64,000 bases of DNA, from NCBI RefSeq assembly GCF_036324505.1, contig NC_086368.1, positions 22,312,378-22,376,377 on the forward strand, given 5' to 3'. Origin of the DNA: Eleginops maclovinus (lineage: Eukaryota > Chordata > Actinopteri > Perciformes > Eleginopidae). Position 1 is the stretch's first letter, and each line of letters opens with the position of its first letter. The position numbers and the translations under genes are program-made. This document shows, piece after piece, positions 40,222 through 52,580 of the stretch. The notes under the pieces are model-generated. The model saw only the letters and a program-made list of their open reading frames with translations. It ran no database searches and was not told where the DNA came from.

Positions 40222-41813
40222 CAGTGGCGGGCCGTGCATTTCACACCTAGGCCTTCAGTGATGTCCTACACAGTCAATTATTCCACCTCTTAATACCATC
40301 ATTATGACGCCATGGCTCTAGAAACTATACATTTAGACAGAAACGCAGTATAACTGGGCATTGCATCACCTTAACATAGTCAAGTACAACAGAGTTATAT
40401 TAATATTTCCGAAGCATTTATAATCAATACATCAGCATTTACAGTTAACTTAATTAATCAGATTATCTGACAAACCGCTCCTTGACGCCTGTGTCTGTCA
40501 CATAACGCAGGACAAGTGCCAGCTGTGCTACATTACCCACATCTGACGTCTCGTCCACCATAACAGCGACAAAGGGTGCTTTTTTAATCTTCATTTTGAT
40601 CTCTTCTCCCATCACTTCAGCAATAGCATAAATCAGGTCGTTTTGTATTTTGCCTGACGTCCCAGTAAACATGTTGTTTGTGTACAGGTGGTAATGCAAA
40701 TCTGTGTTGTTCTCAGCAAGAAAAGAAAGAAGCTCCACGTAGTTTCCTCTGTTTCTGGACTCGGCGCTTTCATCGTGTCCCCTAAATGAAAGTTCCTGTT
40801 TACCCAAAAACAGGACACAATCAATCAGTCTTTCAACATTTCCCTATTTTTGTTCACCCTTTCGTTGTGGAGCTCCGTTTCCCTGCGCACTTGTTCGTTG
40901 AGCTGTAGATCCACTCGGGTGTCCCCAAAGGTTTTCAAAAGCACCAGTGCTTCCAAGTGCCCAGCTGTGCTTTGGTGTCTCGTTGCCGCCTTGGTTAGAC
41001 AACTCAAGTTTGCAAATTTAGTGTGGCTCCAAACACCAAATCGATCAGTTGCAAATACCAGGCATTCCCGGCAGTACAATTTGCAGTGCCTCTCGGAGGC
41101 TGTGGACCAGGGGTACCGCTCGTAGTTTCCCTGCTGTGCTAGGCTCGCTAGCGTTGGAGTTGGTCGTTCCCTTTTCAAGATGTGTAGCTTTACTTGAAAA
41201 GTTGGTTTTGAAAATGGCGTTGTAATTATATCTTCGACCAAATTGATCTCTTCTCCTCCTTCAGCCATTGTGGGTTGAAAAAAATAGCTTGTAGAAATCT
41301 ACACAAATTAGCTCGCTCAAGTTCTAGTTCTGTTTGCTAGCTTTGCCCATAGACTGTATGGCTCTGCCTACTGCCTAGCTCTGCCTCTCAATAGTGCGTA
41401 TCCAATCAGAAGATGTGCACGTGCTAACGTTAGCGTACGCCTGCTAGCTGGCCTGTTGTCGCCACCTCGAAATCGGATTGGTTAACGCCACAGTTTTGTT
41501 TGCGTTCACTTTAAGCTTACAGCCGCCCGCACTGTTGATTCTGAAGGCCTAAGGGCAGATTTCTTTGACCCTAGCAACACATTATGGCTGAAATATGATT
41601 GGATAAAAGCTCTAACATAAAGGCCAGCCCTCCAAATCTCGTTCTGAGGCTGGAAGCAGCGCAGCCAAGACGAACGCTATAAAATGAAGAGAATAGACTA
41701 TGGGGAATAATTTAATACGTATTTGTGGAAAAAATATATCAAAATTTAATTTATATTCTGATGATGTTTAGGCCAGCAGAGAAGGCCTTGCTGGCCCTGA
41801 CGGCCCACCACTG
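40222..41813 (-). mobile_element. hAT transposon with perfect 8-bp target duplication, internally deleted
   Basis: The left end is CAGTGGCGGGCCGTGCATTT. The right end read on the opposite strand is CAGTGGTGGGCCGTCAGGGC, so the terminal inverted repeats share CAGTGG(C/T)GGGCCGT. The octamer CTGTAACT flanks both sides exactly (40214-40221 and 41814-41821), the 8-bp target duplication typical of hAT insertion. At 1592 bp it holds only the N-terminal part of a transposase on the minus strand. About 545 bp lie upstream of its ATG, with a CCAATCAG box near 41402. The missing C-terminal half indicates an internally deleted copy. Confidence 0.93.
40463..41268 (-). pseudogene. truncated hAT transposase (TTF-type zinc finger, ZMYM1-like)
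   Basis: The minus-strand ATG at 41268 opens MAEGGEEINLVEDIITT. A TTF/BED-like zinc-binding region follows, with YPWSTASERHCKLYCRECLV, NLSCLTKAATRHQ and STAGHLEAL. A frameshift at about 40830 (LKD-stop) is explained by loss of one base; the adjoining frame resumes CVLFLGKQELSFRGHDESA and reaches VAVMVDETSD, the first catalytic Asp of the RNase H-like fold. It stops at 40463 just after GVKERFVR. The rest of the catalytic domain and the C-terminal dimerisation region are absent, so no active protein is expected. The reading is otherwise clean, which suggests a fairly young copy. Confidence 0.88.
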
Positions 41814-41821
41814 CTGTAACT

Positions 41822-44553
41822 TATACATATTGTAGAAAGAAAAGATAAATTGAAGTAGTACACGAGTGTAATGGACATAATTCCGAGTTGTATATGTCAA
41901 CGTTCTTGTAGTCTTCTTGAAATCACATTGACACAACTGATTTGCAACAGAATATACATTTGAAAGGAAATAAAATGCCTACAGATTTGTGTTTCATGGT
42001 AAACTAAAGAAAGAAATGTTGATAATCATACCAACTTGTAGTGACTACAACTTCTAGTAAAGTTTAGGCACAGTATTTGTTCTGTTAGGAAAATATATTT
42101 GTCTTGTTTAATCAAAAGCAACCAGAAAAAACACATCTTTCCCCGACCTTAGTATAGTGCGTTTGATGCTAAAACCTTTAGGAGAGCGGGTTGCTTGATT
42201 GCTTACCACTTGATATCTCAGTTCCATTCAAGGGTTCACATCTGTACCACCCACTCCACTATCATATAGAGTTGTATAGTGTGACAATGTGATAGTTCCC
42301 TCCATGTTGGACTCTCTGTGTCTCGTTTTCTCCAGAGGTTCACACTGCTGGTTTGCAACTGGAGACCAGCTGTGTCTCAGAGTTGATGTCATGGTCCTTT
42401 TGAATGTCCTTCTTGAAAGAATCAACTGACTGTATCAGAGACCTACTTCTTTATGTAAAATGTGTTTTTACAAACTCTGGCTCTTGGCCCTAATGCAGTT
42501 GTAATGCTGATGTTTCCTCATTCAATGTGATGTTATAAAAAAAACAAAAACATAATTGCCCATTTATGATATGCCTCCGATCTTAACCACACTCCCTCCT
42601 TCCTGTTGAGAACACCTGGCAGTGAGTGATACAGTGAAGCAATAGGCTGCAGGAGAAAAGCCTCATTGTCACCTTTTCTTGTTTATATCCTCTTTCCCAC
42701 CAGGACGACCCATTAATAATTACACGCAAACTCCCTCTGGCTTAAAATCTTTCTGGCTCTCTCTTTCCTTCTTCACTCTCGTCTCTCCTTTGATTTTCTC
42801 TCCTCTGCATGTCAACACAGTCAGGTCCCTTGGCACCAACAGAGCTATCCGCTGTCGCATCCTCCCTCCCTCTGCCCTGTCCCATTACAATGACAATAAC
42901 AGATAAGAATATTTATTATGTTGGCTCACCACTCCCCGTTCCTCCAAACATCTCTCAGGGGAGCGGCTCCTCACTATCACCCTCAAAAGCCTCATTCAGT
43001 TAACAGAAAAAAACACATCCACTCCTGGCCTTGATGCTTTCCTTTATCAGCCCAATGAAAGGAGAGCCAGAGCATGAAGGCGTCTCATCTCCCCCGTTCC
43101 TTTTCTTCTCGCACAACTCTCCCTCCCCACTTTTAATTTTCATCTCTCTTTTCCCACTCATTTCAGAAAAGGGGGAAGGAAAAGAAGCAGGGAGGGAGGG
43201 TGAGAAAATGAGAGTGGGACGCTGGCTTGTGATAACTGCCATGCAGAATGGACATCTCCCTTGTTTATTGGCTTTTGAAATTCAATCCATTGTCTGGGAC
43301 GGGAAGTGATAAAGGGAGTGGAAATACAGACGCTCTTATCATGCCAGCTCAGTGAAAGGAACTTTTTTTCTCTCCTCCAGATGCCTCCGTTTGTTGTGGG
43401 GTACGTTTGTTGTGCGCGCATCGCCACATCCGAATAATGGTTTCTGAAAAATGCATTCATTCAGCTGATTATTTGGACCCGGCTATGCCACTTACTATTG
43501 TGCCGCATCGTTGTGTGTAGTCATCACATTTAGAGGAGGCACACAATTGAGAGTGGTCACACTTGTCTCATAGGCTTTTCCCTGGACATGTCGTATTTAA
43601 AGGTTGAAAATGCTCTTGTTCCAAAGATACCGAGTATGTAGCACAGTCTGTGAGTATTGTGGCCGCTCTGTGGACCACACTGACCTTTCAGAGCTTTTAT
43701 AGTTTTGAGTTAAATGGACGCATCATGTCATTGAAGTCTGCGCTCATATCAGTTGACTTTTATTATGAGCTGCACCAATTTGGATGTGACGTTCAACTGA
43801 CAGTAGCTTTTGTTCAGGTCAGTTAGATATCAAATGTTCACCATAATTGCTTTTTCTAACTAATTTGGATTGCAAGCTCTTTCTTTGATGCACAAAAGGG
43901 ACATGACATTATCGACAAATGTGAAAAGGTGAAACGTCAAAACAACAACCTTTATAAGTGATTCATCAGTATATGTGTGGACACTGTGATAAGATTTTAG
44001 TGCTGCTGGAACATGACAAACCAGACTTTAATGAAAACTATGACTGTTTATTCCTACAACAACTTTTATGTAACAACCAGAAGATCACGAGGTGGCACAA
44101 ACGTCATAGAACACCATCTGTGACCAACATGCAATATCATTGACGAAAAAAGACAAGACTAAACTGTTACTGAAATAAAAACCTTTTCAAAATGTCTTCT
44201 TATTTTAGTTACCAAATAATGGTTGGTAAAATATGATTGACTGTTTTTGGGTGTGCTGCGTGATATATCATGATTATATCATCAGCACACAATGAGCTCA
44301 GTCTCTCTGCACTGTAACCACACATGCCAGGTCACATTTACCTCTAAATTTACTTTAACTAAACGTGTGCTCACCTGCTTTATCGGATTACTGTAAGAGA
44401 TGTTAGGAATATTCCCCTAAAAGGAAAATGTAGGCATAAATTGACTTACTATTGCAATTGGAAAACAACATATAAATACAGAATTCTGGTCACCCATGAG
44501 ATCGGAAACCAAGATAGTTTAGCACCACACAGCTGAACACCATTGTCTGTGCG
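41822..44553. other. non-coding DNA, nothing recognised
   Basis: Unique sequence. Pyrimidine-rich stretches lie at 42690-42870 and 43090-43160. No exon or element ends are seen. Confidence 0.4.
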
Positions 44554-44591
44554 AGCTACTGGTAAGATGTATTTATAATTTACCAGTAGCT
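44554..44591. repeat. 12-bp inverted repeat (hairpin)
   Basis: AGCTACTGGTAA at 44554-44565 pairs exactly with TTACCAGTAGCT at 44580-44591 around a 14-base AT-rich loop. It lies only 11 bases from the larger palindrome to its right. Confidence 0.9.
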
Positions 44592-44602
44592 GAGTAACTG
44601 AA

Positions 44603-44668
44603 ATGTGTCCTTTCAACATTTTTATATTTCAATTATAATTGAAATATAAAAATGTTGAAAGGACACAT
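44603..44668. repeat. perfect 66-bp palindrome
   Basis: The left arm, 44603-44635 (starting ATGTGTCCTTTCAACA), is the exact reverse complement of the right arm, 44636-44668 (ending TGTTGAAAGGACACAT). There is no spacer and no mismatch over 33 bp. Pairing stops at 44602/44669. It has no coding content and matches no terminal repeat elsewhere in the window. Confidence 0.97.
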
Positions 44669-46699
44669 GTCAGTATTTTGCTCTACTTTTCATTATCTGA
44701 TATTTCTCCACAACACAGGGCAACACAGACCCACACTTTAAAAAATAGACAGTTATTAAGACAATTATAACAGAGATGTGGTGTTTTTTTAAATCTCATT
44801 ACGATTTGTTCATTATGGACATAATGTCATATTTAGTTTTCTCTAATCATCTTTTTTCCCTTTGAAATTGTCTGCATGGTTCCAACTACAATTTGCCAAA
44901 ACTAAATGGAAGATTAAAAAACAAAGAAACGCAGCAGGTTGATTAACATGATTTAATGTGGTTTTCCTTTCTTGTAGAACATTTAATACATTTTTTAAGG
45001 ACAGCAGTGTTATCTGTTTCTTCACTGTTTGTAATGCAAGCAGAAAAGAGAGGGCTTTTGGTCTTTGTCTTTTCTGGTTGCAGCCTCCAGCGTTTGCATA
45101 AGCAATCTAATCAAAGGAAAGCATTAACAAAGAGTGAACCGTTTGAGAGATAAATGTAAGCTGAATTATTTGAACATTTTTCCTTTGAATCACACTGCAA
45201 AAAACATGCTGTCATGGTCATAAATCTATGGCTGCCATTCTAAATATCATCTTCTCTATTCATTGATTTATTTCTTTGTGATTGATTAGGACTGATACAT
45301 CCCTCCATGTAACCACACGCAAATGTACAGTAGAAGAAAAATGGAGCTTGCTGCATGATTCAATGAAACCATATGATCTTACATCACATGGATCATATTG
45401 CATTCAGTCAGTTTTGAATCTAATAGTACTGGGTTCAAAATACAAAAGGTACAATAGCACATTCGTGACTTCCTGCTACACATCTATGAGTTTTACATGA
45501 TCTGATTTAGTGATGAATATTTAACCGTTCACCTGTGGGGATTAGAACCAAAAGAACAATACACGATGCAATATTCATGAATACTTTGAAATAGACACTG
45601 TGTATGTGCGTTACGAGCCAGGACACTCAGTTTGCACGGCATTGTGGGATTTGAAAAAGTGCGTAAAAGAGCCAAAAAAGACAAGTCATCAAGAGAGTTG
45701 CTAACAGTTTAAACCAAACGGGATTTAAAACATTTCTAAAGTCTTAGCTTTATTACCTAGCCGCCTCCTCTGATTCTTTTTGAAGAAAGTAGTCAAATTC
45801 CCTTCCCAGTGGCTTTATTTCCATTGATGAGCAGTTTGTTAATGCTTAGCACTGATTCATAATTTAGCATTGAATGTTGGCCCAGCTGCAGTATGCTCCC
45901 ACTGCTCGCAGCAGAGTGTCTGAGGGATTTCAGCAGGAAGTGTCAGCGCATTATCATTAGATTGTTGTTAGAATATCATTTACCTGTCGGATTGTTTGCC
46001 TTGCTATTCTCTAGAATAATGACCTCGAACACGAATCAGAAGATTAAAAGAATATTTGAATGCGGCACACTGGATCAAATGTTGTGACAAAGTGTATCAC
46101 TTTCTCTAAGCCTCTCTCCATGTTACCTGCTATTCCTCTCATGCCTGCTGTGGGGCTCTGTCGTACAGGAAATCACACCATACTCTCTCTCTCTCTCACC
46201 TTCCCTCCCTGCTACTCTTCCTCTCTCTTCTCCACTCCCCATTTCCTTTGTCATCCATCCCTTTGATCCTTTTGCGGCCAACAGGGAGACTTTTACCTCC
46301 TTTTTCTTTACGCAAGTCCTTGACGTGTCACATTTTGCGTTTTCTCAAAGATCAGACTGACTGGACATTAGACGAATGAAGTATGATATGCGGCAGCATT
46401 GGTGTGAAATATTTACCGGCTTGGATTAATCTTCGACAATGTTTACAGACACTTTCACTGCTGAAAATGACTTATATGACTGCAGTGATATAGTGATACC
46501 AGGTATAATAATCGTAATAATACATTTGATTTGGAATATCGCTTTTCTAAACACCTGCCACACCAAACTGAAAAATGCAGTCTAAGTGTAGATGAGCTTC
46601 TTAATTGAATGGTTAAGAGGAGATTTGTAGCAAAATCCCTGGACACCCTCGGTGGGCAAAAGGTGTAGCGTCACGCTAGCATGGAAAATGGTACAGTGT
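44669..46699. other. non-coding DNA, nothing recognised
   Basis: AT-rich unique DNA. CGGCATTGTGGGATTTGAA at about 45638 contains a reversed CCCACAATGC, half of a ZNF143-like word, but no accompanying promoter features. Confidence 0.4.
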
Positions 46700-47000
46700 T
46701 AAGAAGACTTAAGTATTAATTACCCTATTAACTACATAGGATTCACTGTCTATATCAGGTCAGCCTCTTGTGTTGGAGCAGGGAGTGGAATTAACAGCGG
46801 GCTGCATTAATCCCCTTATTTTCCACATCAGCACTGGCGAATCTGAAAAACATGGCCCATTCAGGCGTTAATTACATAAAGTTCAGCGAGGTGTGTGTCT
46901 TAGTGCGTGCATGTGTGTGTGTGGGTGTGTGTGAGGAAGGCCATTTGTTTTCTAGACGACATCAGCGGTGAAACACATTAATCAATTAGTCTTAGGTGAT
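46700..47000. promoter_or_regulatory. candidate conserved non-coding block
   Basis: A repeat-free block with TATTAATTACCCTATTAACT, GCATTAATCCCCTTATTTTC and GGCGTTAATTACATAAAG. TAAT-type and TAATCCCCTTA (Otx/K50-like) sites are dense. Non-coding in all frames. The regulatory role is inferred from site content. Confidence 0.25.
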
Positions 47001-50000
47001 AAACACTCGGAGCGTACCATCACGTTTCACATGGGATTCCCAGGTTTCAAGGTTGCTGCTGTCCACTGACAAGTACACATACAAACAGACACTGTGGTGT
47101 ACTGCCAGACTCACACACAGATCTAATTAAAACCATTGTTGTGAATAGATCTGATTCCATTTCAGTGTGGTTAACAGTCCTTCATGGATAAGTAATGAGC
47201 TGCTGCTGAGGGGAGAGCACTTCAAGCCTTTAAGTCTGGACTGCAGCAAGACTCCTTCTGGAGTTACTATGGTGATTGGGACTGTAGCGGTCCGTGGCAG
47301 CAGGAGTGAGTGTAACTGTAATGAATGGAAATACGGGGTTTTGTTAACTGGTGGCATGACACCCAATATTACATTAACAACTTGTGTGAAATCCATCAGT
47401 TATGATAGACATCATCCTCTCAGTTAACGTTTGGGAACACTAGGTTTTCATAACATAAGAGTGACAGAATGAGTACAGTAACACAAATCAATAATATATA
47501 ATAACTCGAGTAATTGTACAACTAATGAGAAACAAAAACTTAAATTGCAAAGTACTTGATAGTAAAAGAAGTACACAGAATTAAAACAACGTCAAGAAAA
47601 AAACTTGGAATAGTAATCAGTAAAAACCCAGCATTTCAGTAGGCAAAACACTGGCTGCAGCATTGGGAATTCATTTTCTTTCAGGTATCCCAATAAAGAA
47701 CATAATTGCAGTAATAACAGTAAGCAACTTGTGATAAAAACATGTATCAGCATTACACCGTTGTTTGGATTTACAACAAACTTAAGTGATGCTTTTAAGA
47801 TGAAAAAACAAAAACATGTCACTATCAGTTTGGAGAGGCAGACACATTGATCGAGCTGTCACCCTGTCTTTCAATCCTCTGCTCAAATTACTAATGAGAC
47901 TTTTATTTATCTATGAAAGACAACTAAGTTTCAATGGTGTAAACCTGAAATAAAGACTTTCACAGTTAATGAGTTTCTGATCAATTGGGTGATCTGATTG
48001 GCTGATTAGTCAGAAGAACGATGTGGTGAGTCAATGTTTCCTGGTTATTCTGTGATGTCATCAAACAATGTGCTGATAGTAAAAAGGCCTTTTCCCTGGA
48101 AAATGTAAGGCTACACAATTTAAATAATGAATGGTGGCTGGATTCCATTTAGCTTCTTGATTTCAGGGTTTTGGTATTGTGCATGCTGTCCAACTGTCCC
48201 ACTGTTAACAGAGCGAAGGCTGAACAGACACATCGTTAGTAACATCTGTGCATTTCCTTTCCTCACAGTCACACATGAACAAATTTAGCTTTCCCTATTT
48301 TACGCAAGAAAAGGAGTGAAAAATCCTGCTGTGGGGCAAATTTACATCTTTGAATTGCTTTGATTTAACTTTGGTGAACTTTCACCCTGATCTCACCTCT
48401 GAAGGCGATGTTTCTTCGGATGCATTTGCACATGTGTGAACATGCTCTGACAGGTAGAAATATCTGAAGTGAAAAATGCCAAAAATAGTATTATGTGCTG
48501 ATGAAAGAAAGAACAACATGAAAGTTTTGGTGAGATATTTTATTCCTCTGTTTATTTAGCAGGGGCACTGCACAAAAGTCAACCCAAAAACAAATTATAT
48601 TTGTCAGTGAACTCCTTTGTTCGCAGACAAAGAAGTTCCACTTTGGAGAACCTGGATTATTATATTATATACATGTATAGATCGATAGATATAATGTGTG
48701 TATAATATTATTTGTTTTTTACCAAATGATGGGTTTTCAAACTGGTAAGTTGTTGGCTGTTGGTGAGAACTGAAAAATGACTGTGTAGAAGTACGACAGT
48801 AAATAAGAAAAGAAAGTAGAGTTATTGAATGTGCCCCATTCAAGAAGAAAAGCATTTTCTTATTGGCCTCAGCCATGCAGAGGATGGAGCCATACCCGGA
48901 CTGACTGGAGTGAATTTTCTGCAAAGCTATCGACAGCACAGCCGTCGGAAAATAGCAAAATAAAGCAGGACAATCTCCTCCTGTCTGTCTGTCTGTCTGT
49001 TAGGTGAGATAAAATAAATGTGTGACTCGGGCAGTGTGTGCGCCCAGTGCCTCTTCCTTTAACATATTTTCCTCTCTGTGCCTGTCGGAGCAGCAGGGCC
49101 ACTTTGATCAGAGGGTTATCTGCACCGCTGCGGCCTAATCCGTGTATTTGCTCCGAGTCTTAGCTGGATCACCGCGCTCAAATCAAAGCACTACAGAGTC
49201 CTACCAAGAGAGAGCAGAGACATGGGGGAACACACACTTTTAAACACTCACAGTCATACTGTATGCACACACACTTTAAAAAAATCCACAGAGGCCCACA
49301 AGCCACCTCATGGGGTCATCAGACTGTCATTTTAATTGAACCTGTGTGATCAAAGCCACAAATGGTTCAAAAATAATGTTACACAAGCAACACGGTCAGT
49401 CACAGGCAGTTTTGCTCTGTAAAATAGAGAGTATTTTCTTTTTACAACACCTCTGGAGCTGTAACAGTAATGCTCGCTAGGAGGCTGCATTGAGAGACAC
49501 TCAGCTATATGATTACAAATGCTGATAATTACAACACAATTACAACACCTACGCTACATTATAACGCAATAAAAAGACAAAGATGTTTTTGTTTAGCTCT
49601 TCACACTTAACTCTTTCTATGAATTTCTATTGTTTGCACCCTAATGTAATGACACTCAAAGTCATTAAACCATCTGCCTCTAACGAGTCCTGCAGATGAT
49701 ATTGCTAAGAAATAAAAAAGCAACTAAGTATCTGGAGCCCTATGAACTCCTTTTGTGTCATTGAACATCTCACACCTATCAGTAATATTTCACTTCTTGA
49801 CTATATTAACGCATTATTTAAGCAGGCATTTACCTTTTATACAACCTTAACCTAAACGTCCTTCCAACAAATTTTGTCTCCTGATTTGAGTTACAAGTTA
49901 AAAAAGGCATGAATAAAAGAAACAAAGAAGAAAATCAAGGGTACAGTATGTCTACACCATAAATTAAAGAGCAATGACTAAAACTCATTTAGCAAATAGT

Positions 50001-50604
50001 CTGTAAATGATGCGGGCGTGTGGCAGCCTGGATTATTATATCAAACAAATAAGCAAAATCACTTCTGGAGTGCCCTCTATTTAGTAGATAATCCCATACC
50101 CTTCTGTGTGACCTCCCAAAGGAAGCAATACACACAGGGAGATAGAAAAACAAAGCAGAGAGGGAGAAGGCAGAGCATGTGAGATAATGAAATAACTTAT
50201 GGAGATGTGCCTCCCTCTTGGGGAGAAAGAGCGAGCGAGTGAGGGAGGTATAGAGAGAGTGAGGTAATTGCTCTGGGCTCGTTCTAACTTGAGTTCAGGT
50301 CGGACTGAGGGCAAGGGATTTTTTATAAGAAATCCTGTTGGACACAGGTTAGTGAAAATATAAACAGGATTGATGCCACTACTTCCAGGACGCAAGGGTG
50401 AAGTTAGGGATTTTCTGCTTCAGTTAGATATTCAATTTGTGTCTGAGTCTTCGTCTAATTACAAATTAAATCGTATATGGTCAAAGTGTCCTGCTCAAAC
50501 TTCTTAGAGGGAAAAAAACGGTACCTTGCAAGTAATTTTTTGTTAACTGATACCAACAACACACTTGAACACCATAAAGTCTTAGAGAGATCTAAACACT
50601 GACT
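47001..50604. other. non-coding DNA, nothing recognised
   Basis: Unique AT-rich sequence. A short (CTGT)5 tract at 48981-49000 is the only simple repeat of note. No exon is seen. Confidence 0.4.
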
Positions 50605-50950
50605 TAAAGGAGCCCTATTACACTCATTTCCAGGTTCATATTTATATTTCGTGCCTCTAACGTGCCATGTTTACATGCTTTAATGTTCAAAAAGTGTTTT
50701 AATTTTCTGCACCTCCTCTTTTCCTCCTCTGTCTGAAACCAGAGCCCAGTCTGCTCTGATTGGTTAGCTGGTTGACTCTGTTGTGATTGGTCAACCGCTT
50801 AGAGATGTCCCCTTAGCCTGTCATGTACAAAGTGTTTGAGCGCTAGCTGTTAGATGGATCAGTGTTACATAGTGATGTCACTTTCAGGCAGGGAAGAGAA
50901 ACTCCATCTGGAGAGAATTTTGGGATTCTACAAATATGAATTGGGCTTAA
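50605..50950. repeat. relic of a non-autonomous DNA element
   Basis: It begins TAAAGGAGCCCTATTACACT, then CAGGTTCATATTTATATTTC and TTACATGCTTTAATGTTCAA, words that recur in a common fish MITE whose ends read CCCTATTA. Inside are TCTGATTGGTTAGCTGG and GTGATTGGTCAACC. The opposite terminal repeat is missing, so this is a partial copy. Family assignment is from memory. Confidence 0.45.
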
Positions 50951-51480
50951 CAATTCGTCTGTAACTTGACTATATTTTTGAGGCAGAAAGTCTTTTCATT
51001 CCCAAAGATGTAGTTCTTTAAAAATCAAAGAAAAACAAATCAACTTTTATCAAAAAAAATCTCAGTAATCTGTTGAAACAGCTTGCAACGTTTTAATGGT
51101 TACCCAAACAGGACTAAATAGTGATTTTGCTGGGGACTACTTTGAGCTGTGGATTAATACACATTTGGTGCTCTAATCTAAGTATTAAGCAGCATGGTGT
51201 ATGTACGATTGAGTCATAAACTGCAGTGTTCATCATAATGAACTAACACTGTGCAATGGTTTGACTCACTGATATGTTTTTAATAGTGTTTGGACAGTAA
51301 TGGAGCAAAGTGGCACAGTGAGGCTTTGGCTATGCATATTCAACCTTTTTTCAACTTTTCAATTATTAGGATTTTTTCTGCTTCAGGTACAGACATTTGG
51401 TTAAAAGAAATGATTTCAAATGTTTTTGTCCCAACTATACAATAATGTTACTGTATTAGTTTGCAATACTTCTGGAGAAG

Positions 51481-51583
51481 CAACCCTTTATTATCCCACA
51501 GAGGGGACATTTACATTCTGTATTTGACCCATCATAGTGTTAGGAGCAGTGGGCTGCCATATGTACAGCGCCTGAATGGTGTC
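51481..51583 (-). mobile_element. SINE fragment related to the copy at 26496-26738
   Basis: TATTTGACCCATCATAGTGT then TAGGAGCAGTGGGCTGCCAT closely repeats the corresponding part of the 26.5-kb copy. The tRNA-related head is missing, so this is the 3' part only, inserted in the same orientation as the other copies. Confidence 0.7.
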
Positions 51584-51949
51584 TTAATTTAAACATTGCC
51601 AATGCCTTGGTAAAAACAGTCAGACAATTAATTTAAATTAATGCAAGGATTGAATACTGATAATATTCACACCTGTTGGAGGAAATCCCAAGTGCTTCCT
51701 GGTGTTGATGAGAGCAGCGCTGAGGCAAACTTTGATGCTGAGCTTCCTGATCCCCGTGAGACTCCTATGTTAATAAACGAGATCTCCTGCAAAGCAATAC
51801 TGCTTTAACCCTATGTTTTATGTATGAGGCAAAGGAGAACAGAACTAAAAAGGAGGAATCATCTAGGCACACACAAGTGCCAGAATCCAATCTCAGCTCC
51901 ATTAGCGCAGGACAAATCCTATACAGTGAGAAGGGGTCTCCATATGTTT

Positions 51950-52580
51950 CCATGAGGGAGCTCAGGAAGCCATTATGGAAATGAAAGGGGACAAATCACA
52001 AGATACAGATCACTGGCTGAAGCAGGAACAAAATCATGGTGCAGTATACTTTGGCCGGCTAGGCTCAACAAAAGGCTGAAACCTGCACGGTTCTCATTGC
52101 AGGCTTCTTATGAACTTACACAGCGAGGATGACAGACGGAAAATTCCATTAGCTCACATTTGTGTCACCTTGTATCTACAAATTATACTGTTTTGTTGTG
52201 CTTTAGATCCGAGATTACAGTTCCTTGCTTACTTTTTCATCACGCTGACACCTTCCACATGACACACTAAGGATTAGCAGCACAGCGTCTTATTTGATCA
52301 CGTGTCAGCACATTATCACCATCTCTCCATCTTGGCACGGCACAGAACTCATTCTAAGTGCGCTCGGAGTCACAACTACTGCAAAAGGTTATGTTGGAAG
52401 ACAATTTGTCTGTGTTTTCCAATGAGTTAGCATCCCCTCCGAGCGTATGCTCCATCACTGTAGATACAGATCCTTACAAACAATCTCCCAAATGCTAATT
52501 GAGGTAATTAAAGCCGCAGCATCCAGAGGAAACAGGTGCAGGTGGTAGGCATTATTCATGTCCCCTTGCCCTTGGAGGTA
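51950..52580. promoter_or_regulatory. candidate conserved non-coding block
   Basis: A repeat-free stretch with TTGATCACGTGTCAGCACAT, an E-box (CACGTG), and CAAATGCTAATTGAGGTAAT followed by TAAAGCCGCAGC. Coding frames are short. Regulatory character is inferred. Confidence 0.25.
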
